A stretch of 64,000 nt of DNA from Halothermothrix sp. (GTDB lineage: Bacteria; Bacillota; Halanaerobiia; DY22613), in the NCBI GenBank assembly GCA_016841825.1, contig JAENYK010000006.1:186001-250000 (forward strand), written 5' to 3'. Positions within the stretch are counted from its first letter, which is position 1. Each line of letters begins with the position of its first letter. Positions 17,482 to 26,142 of this stretch are shown piece by piece. The notes beneath the pieces are model-generated. The model did not search any database. It was given only the letters and a program-made list of their open reading frames with translations, and was not told the origin of the DNA. Made by a program: the position numbers and the translations under genes.

Positions 17482-19251
17482 ATGATTGGAACTGGGTGCA
17501 GAGGTAAGCATTTTGGAGATATTCCAGTAGAATACTCCATCCTTCCAATTGGTTTTTTAAACTTTCATAGAATAGAGGCGTCTGATGCCATTTCTTTGGT
17601 TGGGGCTAATCTGAAGTCTGAAGAATTTTTGAATTTGTCAATGGATGAGATTATAGATCTTCACTTAGAATATATAGATTTTGATAGTTTTTTTGTCAAA
17701 AAACTTAAAGAAGCTTTTGTTATTGAAGATGGATCTATTGAATTTATTTCTTCAATCTGTTGTACAAATCAATTATTTCATTGTACTCTTGTAAGAATGA
17801 ATCAAGAGAGGATCGGCTGTTTTTTCTCAAATTCCCAACTTAATGATACTTTTGATCAAAATTTAACTGTTTCCAATAAGTTAGATAGTAGAATTTATAA
17901 TGAACAGCAGAGTTTTAAGCATCTGTTTCATACTTTTTTTCATCATGTGCCTGTAGGCATTGTTTTGGTTGATCAGTTTGGTAAAATTGAAGATGTAAAT
18001 AACTATTTTACAAATCTTTTCGGTTATACTGTTCAGGAGATAATTCATCGGAATATTGATAATTTTATTGTTCCAGATTATCTACTTGATGAAGGATCTG
18101 ATCTGACGGAAAAAGCTTTGAATCGTGAGGTTATTAATTATCAGACAATACGTAAAACTAAAGAGGGTAAAGAACTATATGTCCTGATTCAGGCTGCACC
18201 AATTATTTTAAATGGGTGTCAGTTAGGTGTGTTTTTAATATACCAGGATTTTACCTCTCAACAGCAAGCTTTAGATCGGGTTAAGGTGACCGGACGTAAA
18301 TTAGAAGAGTTACACAGAATAGTCCATCGGATGGATGCCTGTAAAGAAGAGAATCAGGTTTATCAGGTTACTGTGGAAGCTGCAGCCAATATTTTAAAAC
18401 TAGATTCTTCTGTTATTGTTGCTCTTGAAAAAGATAAATTAGTTCCCCAGGCTGTCTCTGGAAATTTAAGTATTCTTGATTTTCCTACCATCTCTTCTAC
18501 TGCAGGAGTTGTTGGTCTGGCCTTTCAGTCTGGAAAAACCATATATTATGGAGATGTGAGAGAGGTTGAGATTGCTAATAAGATTAGAGATGATTTTCGT
18601 GCAGTATTGACCATTCCGATCAGCGATATAGGTGTCTTTCAGGCGATTTCTACAGAAATTGATGCTTATTCTTCAGAAGATGTCAAACTGGCAGAATTAT
18701 TGGTTGGACATACTGAAGAAGTGATTAGACGGATATCTTTGAAGAAACAGTTATATTATCAGGCAAATTACGATGCGTTAACAGGTCTGATCAACCGGCA
18801 TTATTTCAATCAGCTGTTAGATCGAGAGGTTAATCGAGCGCAACAGTATAATTATGGAATCACCTTTTTGATGATAGATGTGGACAATTTCAAGAAGATC
18901 AATGATACATTGGGTCATTTGGCGGGAGATAAAGTTTTGCGTGATGTTGCAAAATTGATTCTGGAGAATGTTCGGGAATGTGATTATGTTGTTCGTTATG
19001 GTGGTGATGAGTTTTTAGTTATTATGACTCAGGTCGATTATTCTCAAAATCAGGAGAATGTAGATCGAGTAATTACAAGACTTCGGGATTCAGTTAAGGA
19101 GTGGTGTGAGGTACAGGAGGCGTTTCTGCGCTCTCTGTCCATAAGTATTGGTGCTGCTCATTGGAATCCGGAAGGTGCGATGTCAATTAAAGAAGTTCTT
19201 TATGAAGCTGATATCTGGATGTATTCGGACAAAAAGGAAGCCTCTGCCTGA
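17482..19251 (+). CDS. PAS-GAF-GGDEF diguanylate cyclase
   Basis: Makes cyclic di-GMP from two GTP. Domains in order: a degenerate sensor region (1-150), a PAS domain (about 150-265, FHHVPVGIVLVDQFGKI), a GAF domain (about 280-410) and a GGDEF domain (about 430-589) with DALTGLINRHYF, DVDNFKKIND and the intact signature YGGDEF. RECD lies five residues before GGDEF, the RxxD inhibitory site, so product inhibition is expected. No EAL domain and no membrane segment, hence a cytosolic sensor. GGGGGGAG precedes the ATG. The stop lies inside the terminator loop. Confidence 0.92.
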   Translation: MIGTGCRGKHFGDIPVEYSILPIGFLNFHRIEASDAISLVGANLKSEEFLNLSMDEIIDLHLEYIDFDSFFVKKLKEAFVIEDGSIEFISSICCTNQLFHCTLVRMNQERIGCFFSNSQLNDTFDQNLTVSNKLDSRIYNEQQSFKHLFHTFFHHVPVGIVLVDQFGKIEDVNNYFTNLFGYTVQEIIHRNIDNFIVPDYLLDEGSDLTEKALNREVINYQTIRKTKEGKELYVLIQAAPIILNGCQLGVFLIYQDFTSQQQALDRVKVTGRKLEELHRIVHRMDACKEENQVYQVTVEAAANILKLDSSVIVALEKDKLVPQAVSGNLSILDFPTISSTAGVVGLAFQSGKTIYYGDVREVEIANKIRDDFRAVLTIPISDIGVFQAISTEIDAYSSEDVKLAELLVGHTEEVIRRISLKKQLYYQANYDALTGLINRHYFNQLLDREVNRAQQYNYGITFLMIDVDNFKKINDTLGHLAGDKVLRDVAKLILENVRECDYVVRYGGDEFLVIMTQVDYSQNQENVDRVITRLRDSVKEWCEVQEAFLRSLSISIGAAHWNPEGAMSIKEVLYEADIWMYSDKKEASA

Positions 19252-19266
19252 GCAGAGGTTTTATTT
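19241..19266 (+). terminator. terminator overlapping the cyclase stop codon
   Basis: CCTCTGC-CTGA-GCAGAGG (19241-19258) followed by TTTTATTTT. The stop TGA is in the loop. Confidence 0.85.
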
Positions 19267-19360
19267 TGCGGAATTAATTTAAATAAACTTATTATCTGAG
19301 GATTTTGGTGAATAGATGAGAAAAAAGTAGGTCAATTGTCTAAAGAATGCAAGAAATTCA

Positions 19361-19389
19361 TTGATATTTTCGGCTATATGTTTTATAAT
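19361..19389 (+). promoter_or_regulatory. sigma-A type promoter of the hutP-like gene
   Basis: TTGATA (19361-19366), a 17-base spacer, TATAAT (19384-19389), 37 bases before the GTG start. Confidence 0.8.
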
Positions 19390-19425
19390 TTACTTGGTAA
19401 TGAATAATTTGAAAGGACGAAAAAG

Positions 19426-19866
19426 GTGATATATCCCAGAGTAAACTTTTTAAGCGGTAAGATGCAGGTAGGTAAAGCGGCAATTCTTTTATCTTTGACA
19501 AATAATCGTCAGGAGGAGGCTGAGATTAAAGCTTTTTTGAAAGAACGTTATGAGTTTAAATCAGTCGTTACTGAGGTTGGTGGAATTCTGCAGGATATTA
19601 AGGATAAAGTTGTTAAATCTGTGACCAGTGCAGCCTTGAATGCAGGTATCCTGGAGAAGAAGAGTACCCATATTCATCCTTTAATCCATGCTACGGTGGA
19701 AGCTGGGCGGGGAATGATGTTTGACCAACCGACTGATTCCAGTATTATGATGAAAGTAGCCATTGTTGTTGGTGAAGAATGGCTTGCCGTGGCTATGTAT
19801 GGTGAGTCTGCTATTCATGTGATAACTAATCATGAGAGAGCAGGTTTAGGGATTATGCATCTTTGA
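19426..19866 (+). CDS. HutP family RNA-binding antiterminator
   Basis: A 146-residue protein related to HutP, which in Bacillus binds UAG-repeat RNA with histidine and Mg2+ and opens a terminator ahead of histidine-use genes. The metal-binding histidines of HutP are kept: the HALYHATMEA motif is HPLIHATVEA here, and the C-terminal GINHI is GIMHL. WLAVAMYGESA matches the WIAVSLYGTIGA core. No hut genes lie nearby. Instead a UAG-rich leader and terminator follow, then oadB. The ligand may therefore not be histidine. GTG start with GAAAGG upstream. Confidence 0.85.
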   Translation: MIYPRVNFLSGKMQVGKAAILLSLTNNRQEEAEIKAFLKERYEFKSVVTEVGGILQDIKDKVVKSVTSAALNAGILEKKSTHIHPLIHATVEAGRGMMFDQPTDSSIMMKVAIVVGEEWLAVAMYGESAIHVITNHERAGLGIMHL

Positions 19867-19889
19867 TGAGGACTAAATCCTTGTTGAAC

Positions 19890-20015
19890 TAGTGACTTAG
19901 TGAGCGAAGTAGCGAGTAGTAAAGAAGGGGCTAGATTATTATAGCCTGAGAATTACGGGGCGAAGGTGGAGTTAATTTTCATCTTTTAGAGACATAGTGA
20001 AGTAGTGAAGCCTAG
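19890..20015 (+). promoter_or_regulatory. UAG-triplet-rich leader, candidate HutP-type RNA target
   Basis: TAG occurs at 19890, 19898, 19910, 19917, 19932, 19942, 19987, 19995, 20003 and 20013: ten times in 126 bases. Two neighbours (19910, 19917) have the 4-base gap known for HutP sites; several others have 5. The last one lies in the arm of the terminator hairpin. It lies between the hutP-like gene and oadB. Binding is inferred. Confidence 0.55.
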
Positions 20016-20048
20016 ATTGGGATGTATATGACCAGTTCAGGCTTTTTT
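20009..20048 (+). terminator. terminator/attenuator upstream of oadB
   Basis: AGCCTAGATTGG (20009-20020) pairs imperfectly with 20032-20043 and is followed by a T-run (20043-20048). It is about 250 bases before oadB and about 140 after the hutP-like stop, so it may be a regulated attenuator. Confidence 0.75.
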
Positions 20049-20084
20049 GTTTCCATTATTTGATAGTATATGTAAATTCTATAC

Positions 20085-20098
20085 TAATTCGCGAATTA
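20085..20098. promoter_or_regulatory. 14-bp perfect palindrome, candidate operator
   Basis: TAATTCGCGAATTA reads identically on both strands. It lies between the attenuator and oadB, where a DNA-binding regulator could act. Confidence 0.4.
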
Positions 20099-20296
20099 TC
20101 CTGATAAAGAGTAGAGGCGAGGATGTATTATATTAGATGAGCGAGATGAATAAATATATTGATGGATAACTTTATTTATTCAGTAAGCAGAGGACTATTA
20201 TCTGGGATATATGTTTTATAAATCACTATTTGTAGTAGGGATTTCAAAAGTATCAATTTACCAGTAAGAGATTGATAAATTTAAGGGGGAGAAAAA

Positions 20297-21430
20297 ATGC
20301 TCGCTAGTGTACTCGAATTCTTTGAATCAACTGGTTATTGGAACATAAGTTGGGGTCAATTTGCTATGCTGATTGTATCATTTGTTCTATTATATTTGGC
20401 GATCAAGAAACAATATGAACCTTTGCTTTTATTACCAATTGCTTTTGGTATGCTGTTAGCTAACCTTCCATTAGCAGGTATAATGGATGGGCCAGCAAAT
20501 AGTGAAGAAGTTGGAGGTTTGCTCTATTACTTGTATAAAGGAGTGAAGTTAGGGGTCTATCCACCATTAATCTTTTTAGGGGTTGGAGCTATGACTGACT
20601 TTGGTCCTTTGATCGCCAATCCCAAGACCTTACTTTTGGGAGCGGCAGCCCAGTTTGGTATCTTTTTTGCCTTAATGGGAGCCTTACTTTTAGGCTTTGA
20701 TCTTAACCAGGCCAGTGCTATTGGTATCATCGGTGGTGCTGATGGTCCTACTGCGATCTTTTTAACAACACGTCTTGCTCCAAAATTGTTATCTCAAATT
20801 GCAGTAGCCGCTTACTCGTATATGGCATTAGTTCCGATAATTCAACCACCAATCATGCGATTTTTGACTACAAAGGAAGAGAGACAGGTTGTGATGAAAA
20901 CCTTACGTCCTGTTTCGAAGACAGAGAAGATTCTTTTCCCAATAGTAGTAACTGTTCTTGTTGGACTCGCTTTACCTGCTGCTGTACCTTTATTAGGCTC
21001 ACTGATGTTAGGTAATCTGATGCGTGAGTCAGGGGTTGTTGACCGTCTTTTGAAGACTGCCCAGAATGAGTTAATGAATATTGTGACTATCTTTTTGGGA
21101 GTTACTGTTGGTGCGACTGCCAATGCTCATGACTTTCTGGATTTGACTACTTTAAAGATAATTTTTCTCGGTTTACTTGCTTTTAGTTTTGGAACCGCTA
21201 TGGGTGTTATTTTCGGCAAGATAATGCATCGTTTAACCAACGGTGAAGTCAATCCATTGATCGGCGCTGCTGGAGTATCAGCTGTTCCTATGGCTGCTAG
21301 AGTTGCCCAGAATGTTGGTCGTGAAGAGAATGATAAAAACTTTCTTTTGATGCATGCTATGGGACCAAATGTGGCTGGAGTAATCGGTTCTGCCATCGCA
21401 GCTGGAGTATTGTTAACAATGGCTGGATAA
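20297..21430 (+). CDS. oadB: sodium-translocating decarboxylase beta subunit
   Basis: Integral membrane subunit of biotin-dependent decarboxylases (oxaloacetate, methylmalonyl-CoA or glutaconyl-CoA) that couples decarboxylation of carboxybiotin to Na+ export. The 377 residues hold about ten membrane segments. The signature [15 protein letters not shown], with the Asp implicated in Na+ transfer, is intact, as is the C-terminal [19 protein letters not shown]. No alpha (carboxyltransferase), gamma or biotin carrier gene is adjacent, so the partner subunits must be elsewhere. AAGGGGGAG precedes the ATG, and a terminator follows. Confidence 0.93.
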   Translation: MLASVLEFFESTGYWNISWGQFAMLIVSFVLLYLAIKKQYEPLLLLPIAFGMLLANLPLAGIMDGPANSEEVGGLLYYLYKGVKLGVYPPLIFLGVGAMTDFGPLIANPKTLLLGAAAQFGIFFALMGALLLGFDLNQASAIGIIGGADGPTAIFLTTRLAPKLLSQIAVAAYSYMALVPIIQPPIMRFLTTKEERQVVMKTLRPVSKTEKILFPIVVTVLVGLALPAAVPLLGSLMLGNLMRESGVVDRLLKTAQNELMNIVTIFLGVTVGATANAHDFLDLTTLKIIFLGLLAFSFGTAMGVIFGKIMHRLTNGEVNPLIGAAGVSAVPMAARVAQNVGREENDKNFLLMHAMGPNVAGVIGSAIAAGVLLTMAG

Positions 21431-21443
21431 ATTACGGTTTAGT

Positions 21444-21480
21444 GGTCATGGAGTGATAGATTTACTCTGTGACCTTTTTT
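21444..21480 (+). terminator. terminator after oadB
   Basis: An 11-bp stem with two G-U pairs (21444-21454 with 21464-21474), then six T. Confidence 0.9.
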
Positions 21481-21611
21481 ATTTCAGATAATTATTACCA
21501 GATATTAAAGTTTCATTTATAAAAAAGTTACCGGGGAGGATGTCAAAAAGGGGTCAGCATAGGGGATGGCGAATCATCTATTAAAGACAAATTTTATTTG
21601 AGGGTGTGCGT

Positions 21612-22598
21612 ATGAAAAAATATCAGGCAAACAGCATAGGTGATCTGTTTTATCATAAATTAGTGGCGAACTCATTTGAATTTACCGGTGTGATTCACTC
21701 AATATTTGCTAATGTGATTAATTTCCAATGGGATGGTGAATTATATACCATCGGTAAAGCTAAGATTGGAAATGGGCCATATACTGTTCTATTGCCAATC
21801 CTCAGTGAGGATTTAAATCTATGGCGATTAGAACCTGGCGAGCAGGTGAGAGGAGATCAACAGGGGATATTCCTGGGGAATCGGGTGTGGATCGATATCA
21901 GAGAGTTGGATATCTGGGAGAGTGATTGGGAAATTTGCCCTCAAATAGATATGAATAGTATTAGAACTCTGATCCCCTGGATCAGGGAGTTAATTATCCG
22001 TGAAGGAGATCTGACAGGTGTTGGGATGTTGGTTGAAATCTGGCAAGATTATTCACTATCCCCCGATCTGAGACGGGGAGATTTGAAATACCGACAGAAG
22101 ATGGTTTTAAGAGAGGCAGCCCATGCCATTAAATTTCTCAGGCAGGGAATTTGGCAGAATCGAGAGTTGTTTACAACCGGCATTATCAAATTAGTTGGGC
22201 TTGGACCAGGGCTTACTCCTGCTGGCGATGATTTTTTGATTGGTTTTCTTATGACCTTTCAATATCTGGACACCGGGAGTCTGATTAAAGGATTTCGAAA
22301 GAAATTTCTGATAGATCCAGGAATTGATTCTGCTGAGTTTACAGAGATACTTAGAGATAGTACAAATCTAATCAGTGCAAAAGGCGTTCGGGCGGCTATT
22401 CTTGGGCGACCATCTCAACTGGTGCGAGAGGTGATTCAGAATATCTTTGCCGGAAGACGGATAGAGACTACTTTGAGTGTATTGCGTTTGATTGATCGGG
22501 GGATTACATCGGGAACAGATATATTAACGGGAATTGTGGTTGGATGTGACTGGTTTCTGGAGTTAAATCAAGATTTGCAGTTATCAGTTGAGCTGTGA
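21612..22598 (+). CDS. DUF2877 family protein
   Basis: A 328-residue soluble protein. LVGLGPGLTPAGDDFLIGFL (about residues 195-215) and RGITSGTDILTGI near the end are the conserved motifs of DUF2877, often found beside FdrA-type and oxamate carbamoyltransferase genes; the biochemical role is not established. The ATG at 21612 is chosen over GTG at 21606 because GAGGG lies 7 bases before it. Its neighbour downstream is a CoA-transferase, so a ureide or carboxylic-acid route is possible but unproved. Confidence 0.75.
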   Translation: MKKYQANSIGDLFYHKLVANSFEFTGVIHSIFANVINFQWDGELYTIGKAKIGNGPYTVLLPILSEDLNLWRLEPGEQVRGDQQGIFLGNRVWIDIRELDIWESDWEICPQIDMNSIRTLIPWIRELIIREGDLTGVGMLVEIWQDYSLSPDLRRGDLKYRQKMVLREAAHAIKFLRQGIWQNRELFTTGIIKLVGLGPGLTPAGDDFLIGFLMTFQYLDTGSLIKGFRKKFLIDPGIDSAEFTEILRDSTNLISAKGVRAAILGRPSQLVREVIQNIFAGRRIETTLSVLRLIDRGITSGTDILTGIVVGCDWFLELNQDLQLSVEL

Positions 22599-22815
22599 AA
22601 AGAGAGATTAGATGACCAGAAAGATAATGATCAGACCAAATACATATTGTGAATGATTTGATAAAATTGAGGTTCATCTCCCGGAACCAGGATCGGAATA
22701 AAATAGATTTGGGAATCGGATTCTCCAGAAAGATGTAGGTATAGCTCAGGTTCTGTTTAGCTATTGATGAAGTGTTTTTTGCTGAGATGATGTAGGATAG
22801 TTAGGAGTGGAGAAG

Positions 22816-23976
22816 ATGAAAAATACTAAACCGTTAAACGATGTTATAGTGCTTGATCTGACAAGGGTTCTGGCGGGGCCATATTGTACGATGATTCTGG
22901 CCGATTTAGGTGCTGAGGTGATCAAAGTTGAGCGTCCTGATGTGGGAGATGATTCCCGGGCATTTGGGCCATTTATTAATGGAAAGAGTGCATATTTTAT
23001 TAGTTTGAATCGTGGTAAGAAGAGTATGGTTCTGAATTTGAAAATGGAGAAAGATCTAAAAGTATTCAAGGAACTGATCAAAAAAGTGGATGTCCTGGTG
23101 GAGAATTTTCGTCCCGGGACGATGGACAGATTGGGATTGGGGTATGAAGACTTGAAAGTTATTAATCCGCGTCTGATTTATGCTGCCTCTTCTGGATTTG
23201 GCCACAGTGGGCCATATTCTAAGAAAGCTGCTTATGATATGATTGTGCAGGCAGCTGGTGGGATGATGAGTATCACTGGACAGCCTGGTGGCCCACCTGT
23301 TAGAGTTGGAGCATCTATTGGTGATATAACTGCCGGTCTGTTTACTGCCATTGGGATCAATGCAGCTTTGTATCAACGCCAACAGACTGGAGTTGGTCAA
23401 AAGATCGATGTAGCGATGCTGGATGCCCAGGTTGCTATACTGGAGAACGCCATTGCCCGTTATATAGTGACTAAAGAACCACCAAAGCCTTTGGGGACAC
23501 GTCATCCTTCGATCACGCCATTTGAGGCTTTTAAAGCCGCTGATGAATGGGTGATTATCGCTGTTGGTAATGATGCTCTCTGGGCCAGATTCTGTGAGTC
23601 AGTGAGGCGGGAAGAATTAATCGAAGATCCTGATTTTGCGACAAATGCCAAACGTACTGAGAACTACAGTAAACTAAAGCCGATTATGGATGAGATCATC
23701 GCCCAGAGAACCGCTGCAGAGTGGATAAGAGATCTGGATAAGGTCGGGATTCCTGTAGGACCGATTAATACTGTTGACAAATTGTTCACTGATCCGCAGG
23801 TGAAAGCTCGTCAGATGTTAGTAGAGGTAGATGATTCAGTAGCCGGTAGAGTGATTACGGCAGGTAATCCAATTAAGATGTCTTCTTTTGCCGATGAGAG
23901 CAGTCGGAAAGCAGCCCCGGAGCTTGGGGAACATACTGAGGAGATTGTACGCAGGTTTCTGGGTCAGGGTGAATGA
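22816..23976 (+). CDS. CoA-transferase family III (CaiB/BaiF)
   Basis: A 386-residue class III CoA-transferase that moves CoA between carboxylic acids. The N-terminus VLDLTRVLAGPYCTMILADL is the family signature. The catalytic aspartate is expected to be that of VAMLDAQVA (residue 203), by analogy with formyl-CoA transferase Asp169. RHPSITPFEAFKA and GIPVGPINTVDKL are also conserved. The ATG at 22816 is preferred to the GTG at 22807 because TTAGGAG ends 8 bases upstream. The acyl group carried cannot be told; the nearby oadB suggests a dicarboxylate. Confidence 0.88.
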   Translation: MKNTKPLNDVIVLDLTRVLAGPYCTMILADLGAEVIKVERPDVGDDSRAFGPFINGKSAYFISLNRGKKSMVLNLKMEKDLKVFKELIKKVDVLVENFRPGTMDRLGLGYEDLKVINPRLIYAASSGFGHSGPYSKKAAYDMIVQAAGGMMSITGQPGGPPVRVGASIGDITAGLFTAIGINAALYQRQQTGVGQKIDVAMLDAQVAILENAIARYIVTKEPPKPLGTRHPSITPFEAFKAADEWVIIAVGNDALWARFCESVRREELIEDPDFATNAKRTENYSKLKPIMDEIIAQRTAAEWIRDLDKVGIPVGPINTVDKLFTDPQVKARQMLVEVDDSVAGRVITAGNPIKMSSFADESSRKAAPELGEHTEEIVRRFLGQGE

Positions 23977-24175
23977 GTGCTTCTGTCGAAGAGATGTGTT
24001 TTTAGTAGCGGATGAAGCTGTCAGTTTTTTGAGTGGGTAGTTGGTTCAGAAAGGAGTTATTGGTAATCTGAGTGATAATAGGGAGTATAGTATCTACACT
24101 TCAAAAGATATGACTGATCGGGAGGTGTAGATCTAAGAGTGAGAATTTGCTGCTGGTGGAGCGCAGCTTGCCAGC

Positions 24176-24227
24176 AAACTGCTTACGGGCTGTTGAATTT
24201 TTTCAACAGCCCGTAAGCAGTTTTAAT
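24176..24227 (+). terminator. strong terminator before the radical SAM locus
   Basis: A 22-bp perfect stem (24176-24197 with 24202-24223) around TTTT, followed by TTTTAAT counting the end of the arm. It lies 200 bases after the CoA-transferase and isolates the peptide locus. Confidence 0.85.
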
Positions 24228-24367
24228 AATATTGGGGAAATGTATCTAGCAAACCTTTGTCTGGAATAGTGAAACAAATTAAATTTTTGCACAATAAGCA
24301 ACAAATACAAAATGATGTAAATAACACATAATAACAGGAAGGAAATAAAGAGATTAAATAGAATTAT

Positions 24368-24391
24368 TACAGTAATTAACTGTACTATAAA
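24368..24391 (+). promoter_or_regulatory. candidate operator and -10 box of the precursor operon
   Basis: TACAGT-AATTA-ACTGTA (24368-24384) is an inverted repeat with 6-bp arms directly before TATAAA (24386-24391), 71 bases before the first precursor. A repressor bound here would block a promoter. No good -35 box is seen. Confidence 0.35.
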
Positions 24392-24461
24392 TAAGTAAAA
24401 AATAAAAATGTCAAAATTAAAGGAGATAGTGGGAAATATTAAAAAATGGAGGTGACAATCA

Positions 24462-24587
24462 ATGATTAACAAGTTTTGGAATTTGCAGGGCTTAACTTAT
24501 GAGACCATAACTAATCCTGACAATACTATGGAATATATGCCATCTGAACCACCTGGACATGGCGATGAAACATTTAAATTGGACTAA
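24462..24587 (+). CDS. RiPP precursor-like peptide 1
   Basis: A 41-residue peptide beginning MINKFWNLQGLTYE and containing EYMPSEPPG. It shares with three neighbours W-N-L-x2-L-x-Y-E, then exactly ten residues, then Y-M-P-x-E. The N-terminal part is likely the leader recognised by the radical SAM enzyme; the YMP region and tail (HGDETFKLD) are the likely core. TGGAGGTG precedes the ATG. It has no cysteine and no signal peptide. The product name is unknown. Confidence 0.75.
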   Translation: MINKFWNLQGLTYETITNPDNTMEYMPSEPPGHGDETFKLD

Positions 24588-24626
24588 GATTATTGAGCAC
24601 AATCTCCTGATAAGGAGGTGAAAATA

Positions 24627-24734
24627 ATGCTTAATATCTGGAATTTGGATGACTTAACTTATGAAAATGTAACAGAGATCGATCACAATCAAAAATACAT
24701 GCCAGTAGAACCTGGCGATATCTTTGAGAACTAG
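24627..24734 (+). CDS. RiPP precursor-like peptide 2
   Basis: A 35-residue peptide: MLNIWNLDDLTYE, ten residues, YMPVEPG, then the tail DIFEN. AAGGAGGTG lies 8 bases before the ATG. It comes 39 bases after peptide 1 and has the same shape, which argues against chance open frames. Confidence 0.75.
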   Translation: MLNIWNLDDLTYENVTEIDHNQKYMPVEPGDIFEN

Positions 24735-24748
24735 TTGTACATAACTTT

Positions 24749-24965
24749 GGAAATAGTGAGAAATTAAGCATAAAGGAGGTGGATATTAATGATTAACTCC
24801 TGGAATCTGGAAAATCTTAAGTATGAAGATGATCTGTCTGCTAACCTGTATTTGTTATATATGCCAATTGAAGATCCAATAGCTCCAATCGACAAGATTG
24901 CATGGTAGTAATTATTATTTATTAGAGTATTAGTTTGAAGTGTGCAATTCAATCTCACTATTTCC
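24749..24965. repeat. 13-bp perfect inverted repeat flanking precursor 3
   Basis: GGAAATAGTGAGA at 24749-24761 and its exact complement at 24953-24965 enclose the third precursor gene. Related copies lie at 24425 (GATAGTGGGAAATATT), 26103-26122 and 26271-26284. They may be scars of gene duplication or a folded mRNA. Confidence 0.6.
24789..24908 (+). CDS. RiPP precursor-like peptide 3
   Basis: A 39-residue peptide: MINSWNLENLKYE, ten residues (here hydrophobic), YMPIEDP, then a long tail IAPIDKIAW. AAAGGAGGTG precedes the ATG. It is the most divergent member, with Asp for Pro after the Glu of YMPxE, and it sits between the inverted repeats just before the radical SAM gene. Confidence 0.75.
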   Translation: MINSWNLENLKYEDDLSANLYLLYMPIEDPIAPIDKIAW

Positions 24966-25018
24966 TTTAATGATTTTTTATCTTGATAAATACAAAATTT
25001 AAGGAGGCGTGCCAGAGA

Positions 25019-26089
25019 ATGAGTGAAGTAAAATATTATCCACGGTTTGCAGTGTGGGAACTGACCAATCGGTGTAATGCTCGTTGTGTTCACTGTGGCT
25101 CTGAGTCTGGAGATTGTAGGGAGAATGAGTTGACTGAAAGTGAAGCATTACAACTCTGTGAAGAATTGGCAGAGTTGGGGTGCAAGCATATTGGTATAAT
25201 TGGTGGTGAATTTTTCCTGAGCCCCTATTGGGAAGCTGTAACTAAAAGACTCATAGAGTTGGGAGTAGGAGTGGCACACCTTACCAATGGAGTATTATTG
25301 AACGACAAGAATATTGCTAAATTGCTGAATTTAAGAGTAGGAGCAATCTCTGTCAGCATTGATGGAATTGGCGAAACCCATGATTATTTACGGGGTGTTC
25401 CGGGGTTGTATGGTAAAGTAATCGAGAGTGTTCGTAAATCCAAGGCTGCAGGATTTCGGGTGGGAGTTAATACAGCCATTTCGAAACGGAATATTCATGA
25501 GATGCAAGAGCTTTTTGAAGTATTAACTGAGTTAGATATAAACTCCTGGCAATTACAGGGGGTTGAAGATTTTGGTCGGGCAAACGAGAATCCTGAACTG
25601 GCTCTGACAGCTGAAGATTTTTATGGTATAGCAAAACAGGTAGCTGAATGGCGTAAAGACACCAAAATTAGAATCGTCCTCGGTGATAATATCGGACACT
25701 TCACCCATTTTGATCCAATGGTTAGAGATAATCCGTTTACTGGCTGTATTGCGGGTAGATGGAATGTCGGGATTGAAGCCAATGGAAACATTCGGGGCTG
25801 TCTATCCATTCGGGGTGATGAGAATATAGTTGGTAATATTCGGGAGAGGTCATTAACCGACTTGTGGAATGACCCGAAAACTTTTATAGCATATCGGGAG
25901 AAGACAATGGATCTTATGGAAGGGTACTGTGCTGAATGTCAGTTTGCCAGAATCTGTCGGGCTGGATGTTCATCACTGGCCTATTCTCTGACTGGACATA
26001 TCTATGAAAATCCACTTTGTTTACATAAATATGAGATTGAGAATGGCTTATGGCCTGATGAACTCTCTAAAAAAGAGGAAGCTATCTAA
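25019..26089 (+). CDS. radical SAM/SPASM peptide-modifying enzyme
   Basis: A 356-residue radical SAM enzyme predicted to modify the neighbouring short peptides. The SAM-cleaving cluster is CNARCVHC (Cys19, 23, 26). IGGEF is the SAM-binding GGE-like motif. The C-terminal SPASM domain is complete: C-x17-C with a Gx4C ending (GNIRGC), then CAECQFARICRAGC (Cx2Cx5Cx3C) and a last Cys in PLCLHKYE, so two auxiliary [4Fe-4S] clusters are expected. No separate RRE or PqqD-like gene is seen. The start ATG at 25019 has AAGGAGG 11 bases upstream; a TTG at 24983 was rejected. The reaction is unknown; relatives form thioether, C-C or ether cross-links. Confidence 0.9.
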   Translation: MSEVKYYPRFAVWELTNRCNARCVHCGSESGDCRENELTESEALQLCEELAELGCKHIGIIGGEFFLSPYWEAVTKRLIELGVGVAHLTNGVLLNDKNIAKLLNLRVGAISVSIDGIGETHDYLRGVPGLYGKVIESVRKSKAAGFRVGVNTAISKRNIHEMQELFEVLTELDINSWQLQGVEDFGRANENPELALTAEDFYGIAKQVAEWRKDTKIRIVLGDNIGHFTHFDPMVRDNPFTGCIAGRWNVGIEANGNIRGCLSIRGDENIVGNIRERSLTDLWNDPKTFIAYREKTMDLMEGYCAECQFARICRAGCSSLAYSLTGHIYENPLCLHKYEIENGLWPDELSKKEEAI

Positions 26090-26142
26090 CTGAAAATAAA
26101 TCGGGAAATAGTGGGAAATATTCTGATTAAGGAGGTGATATT

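Noticed and set aside
19866-20050. T-box riboswitch upstream of oadB
   Set aside because: A GGTGG is present but there is no full T-box bulge sequence or stem I; the UAG clusters and the hutP-like gene explain the region better.
24983-25018. TTG start giving a longer radical SAM protein
   Set aside because: It has no ribosome site of its own; AAGGAGG lies downstream of it and fits ATG 25019.
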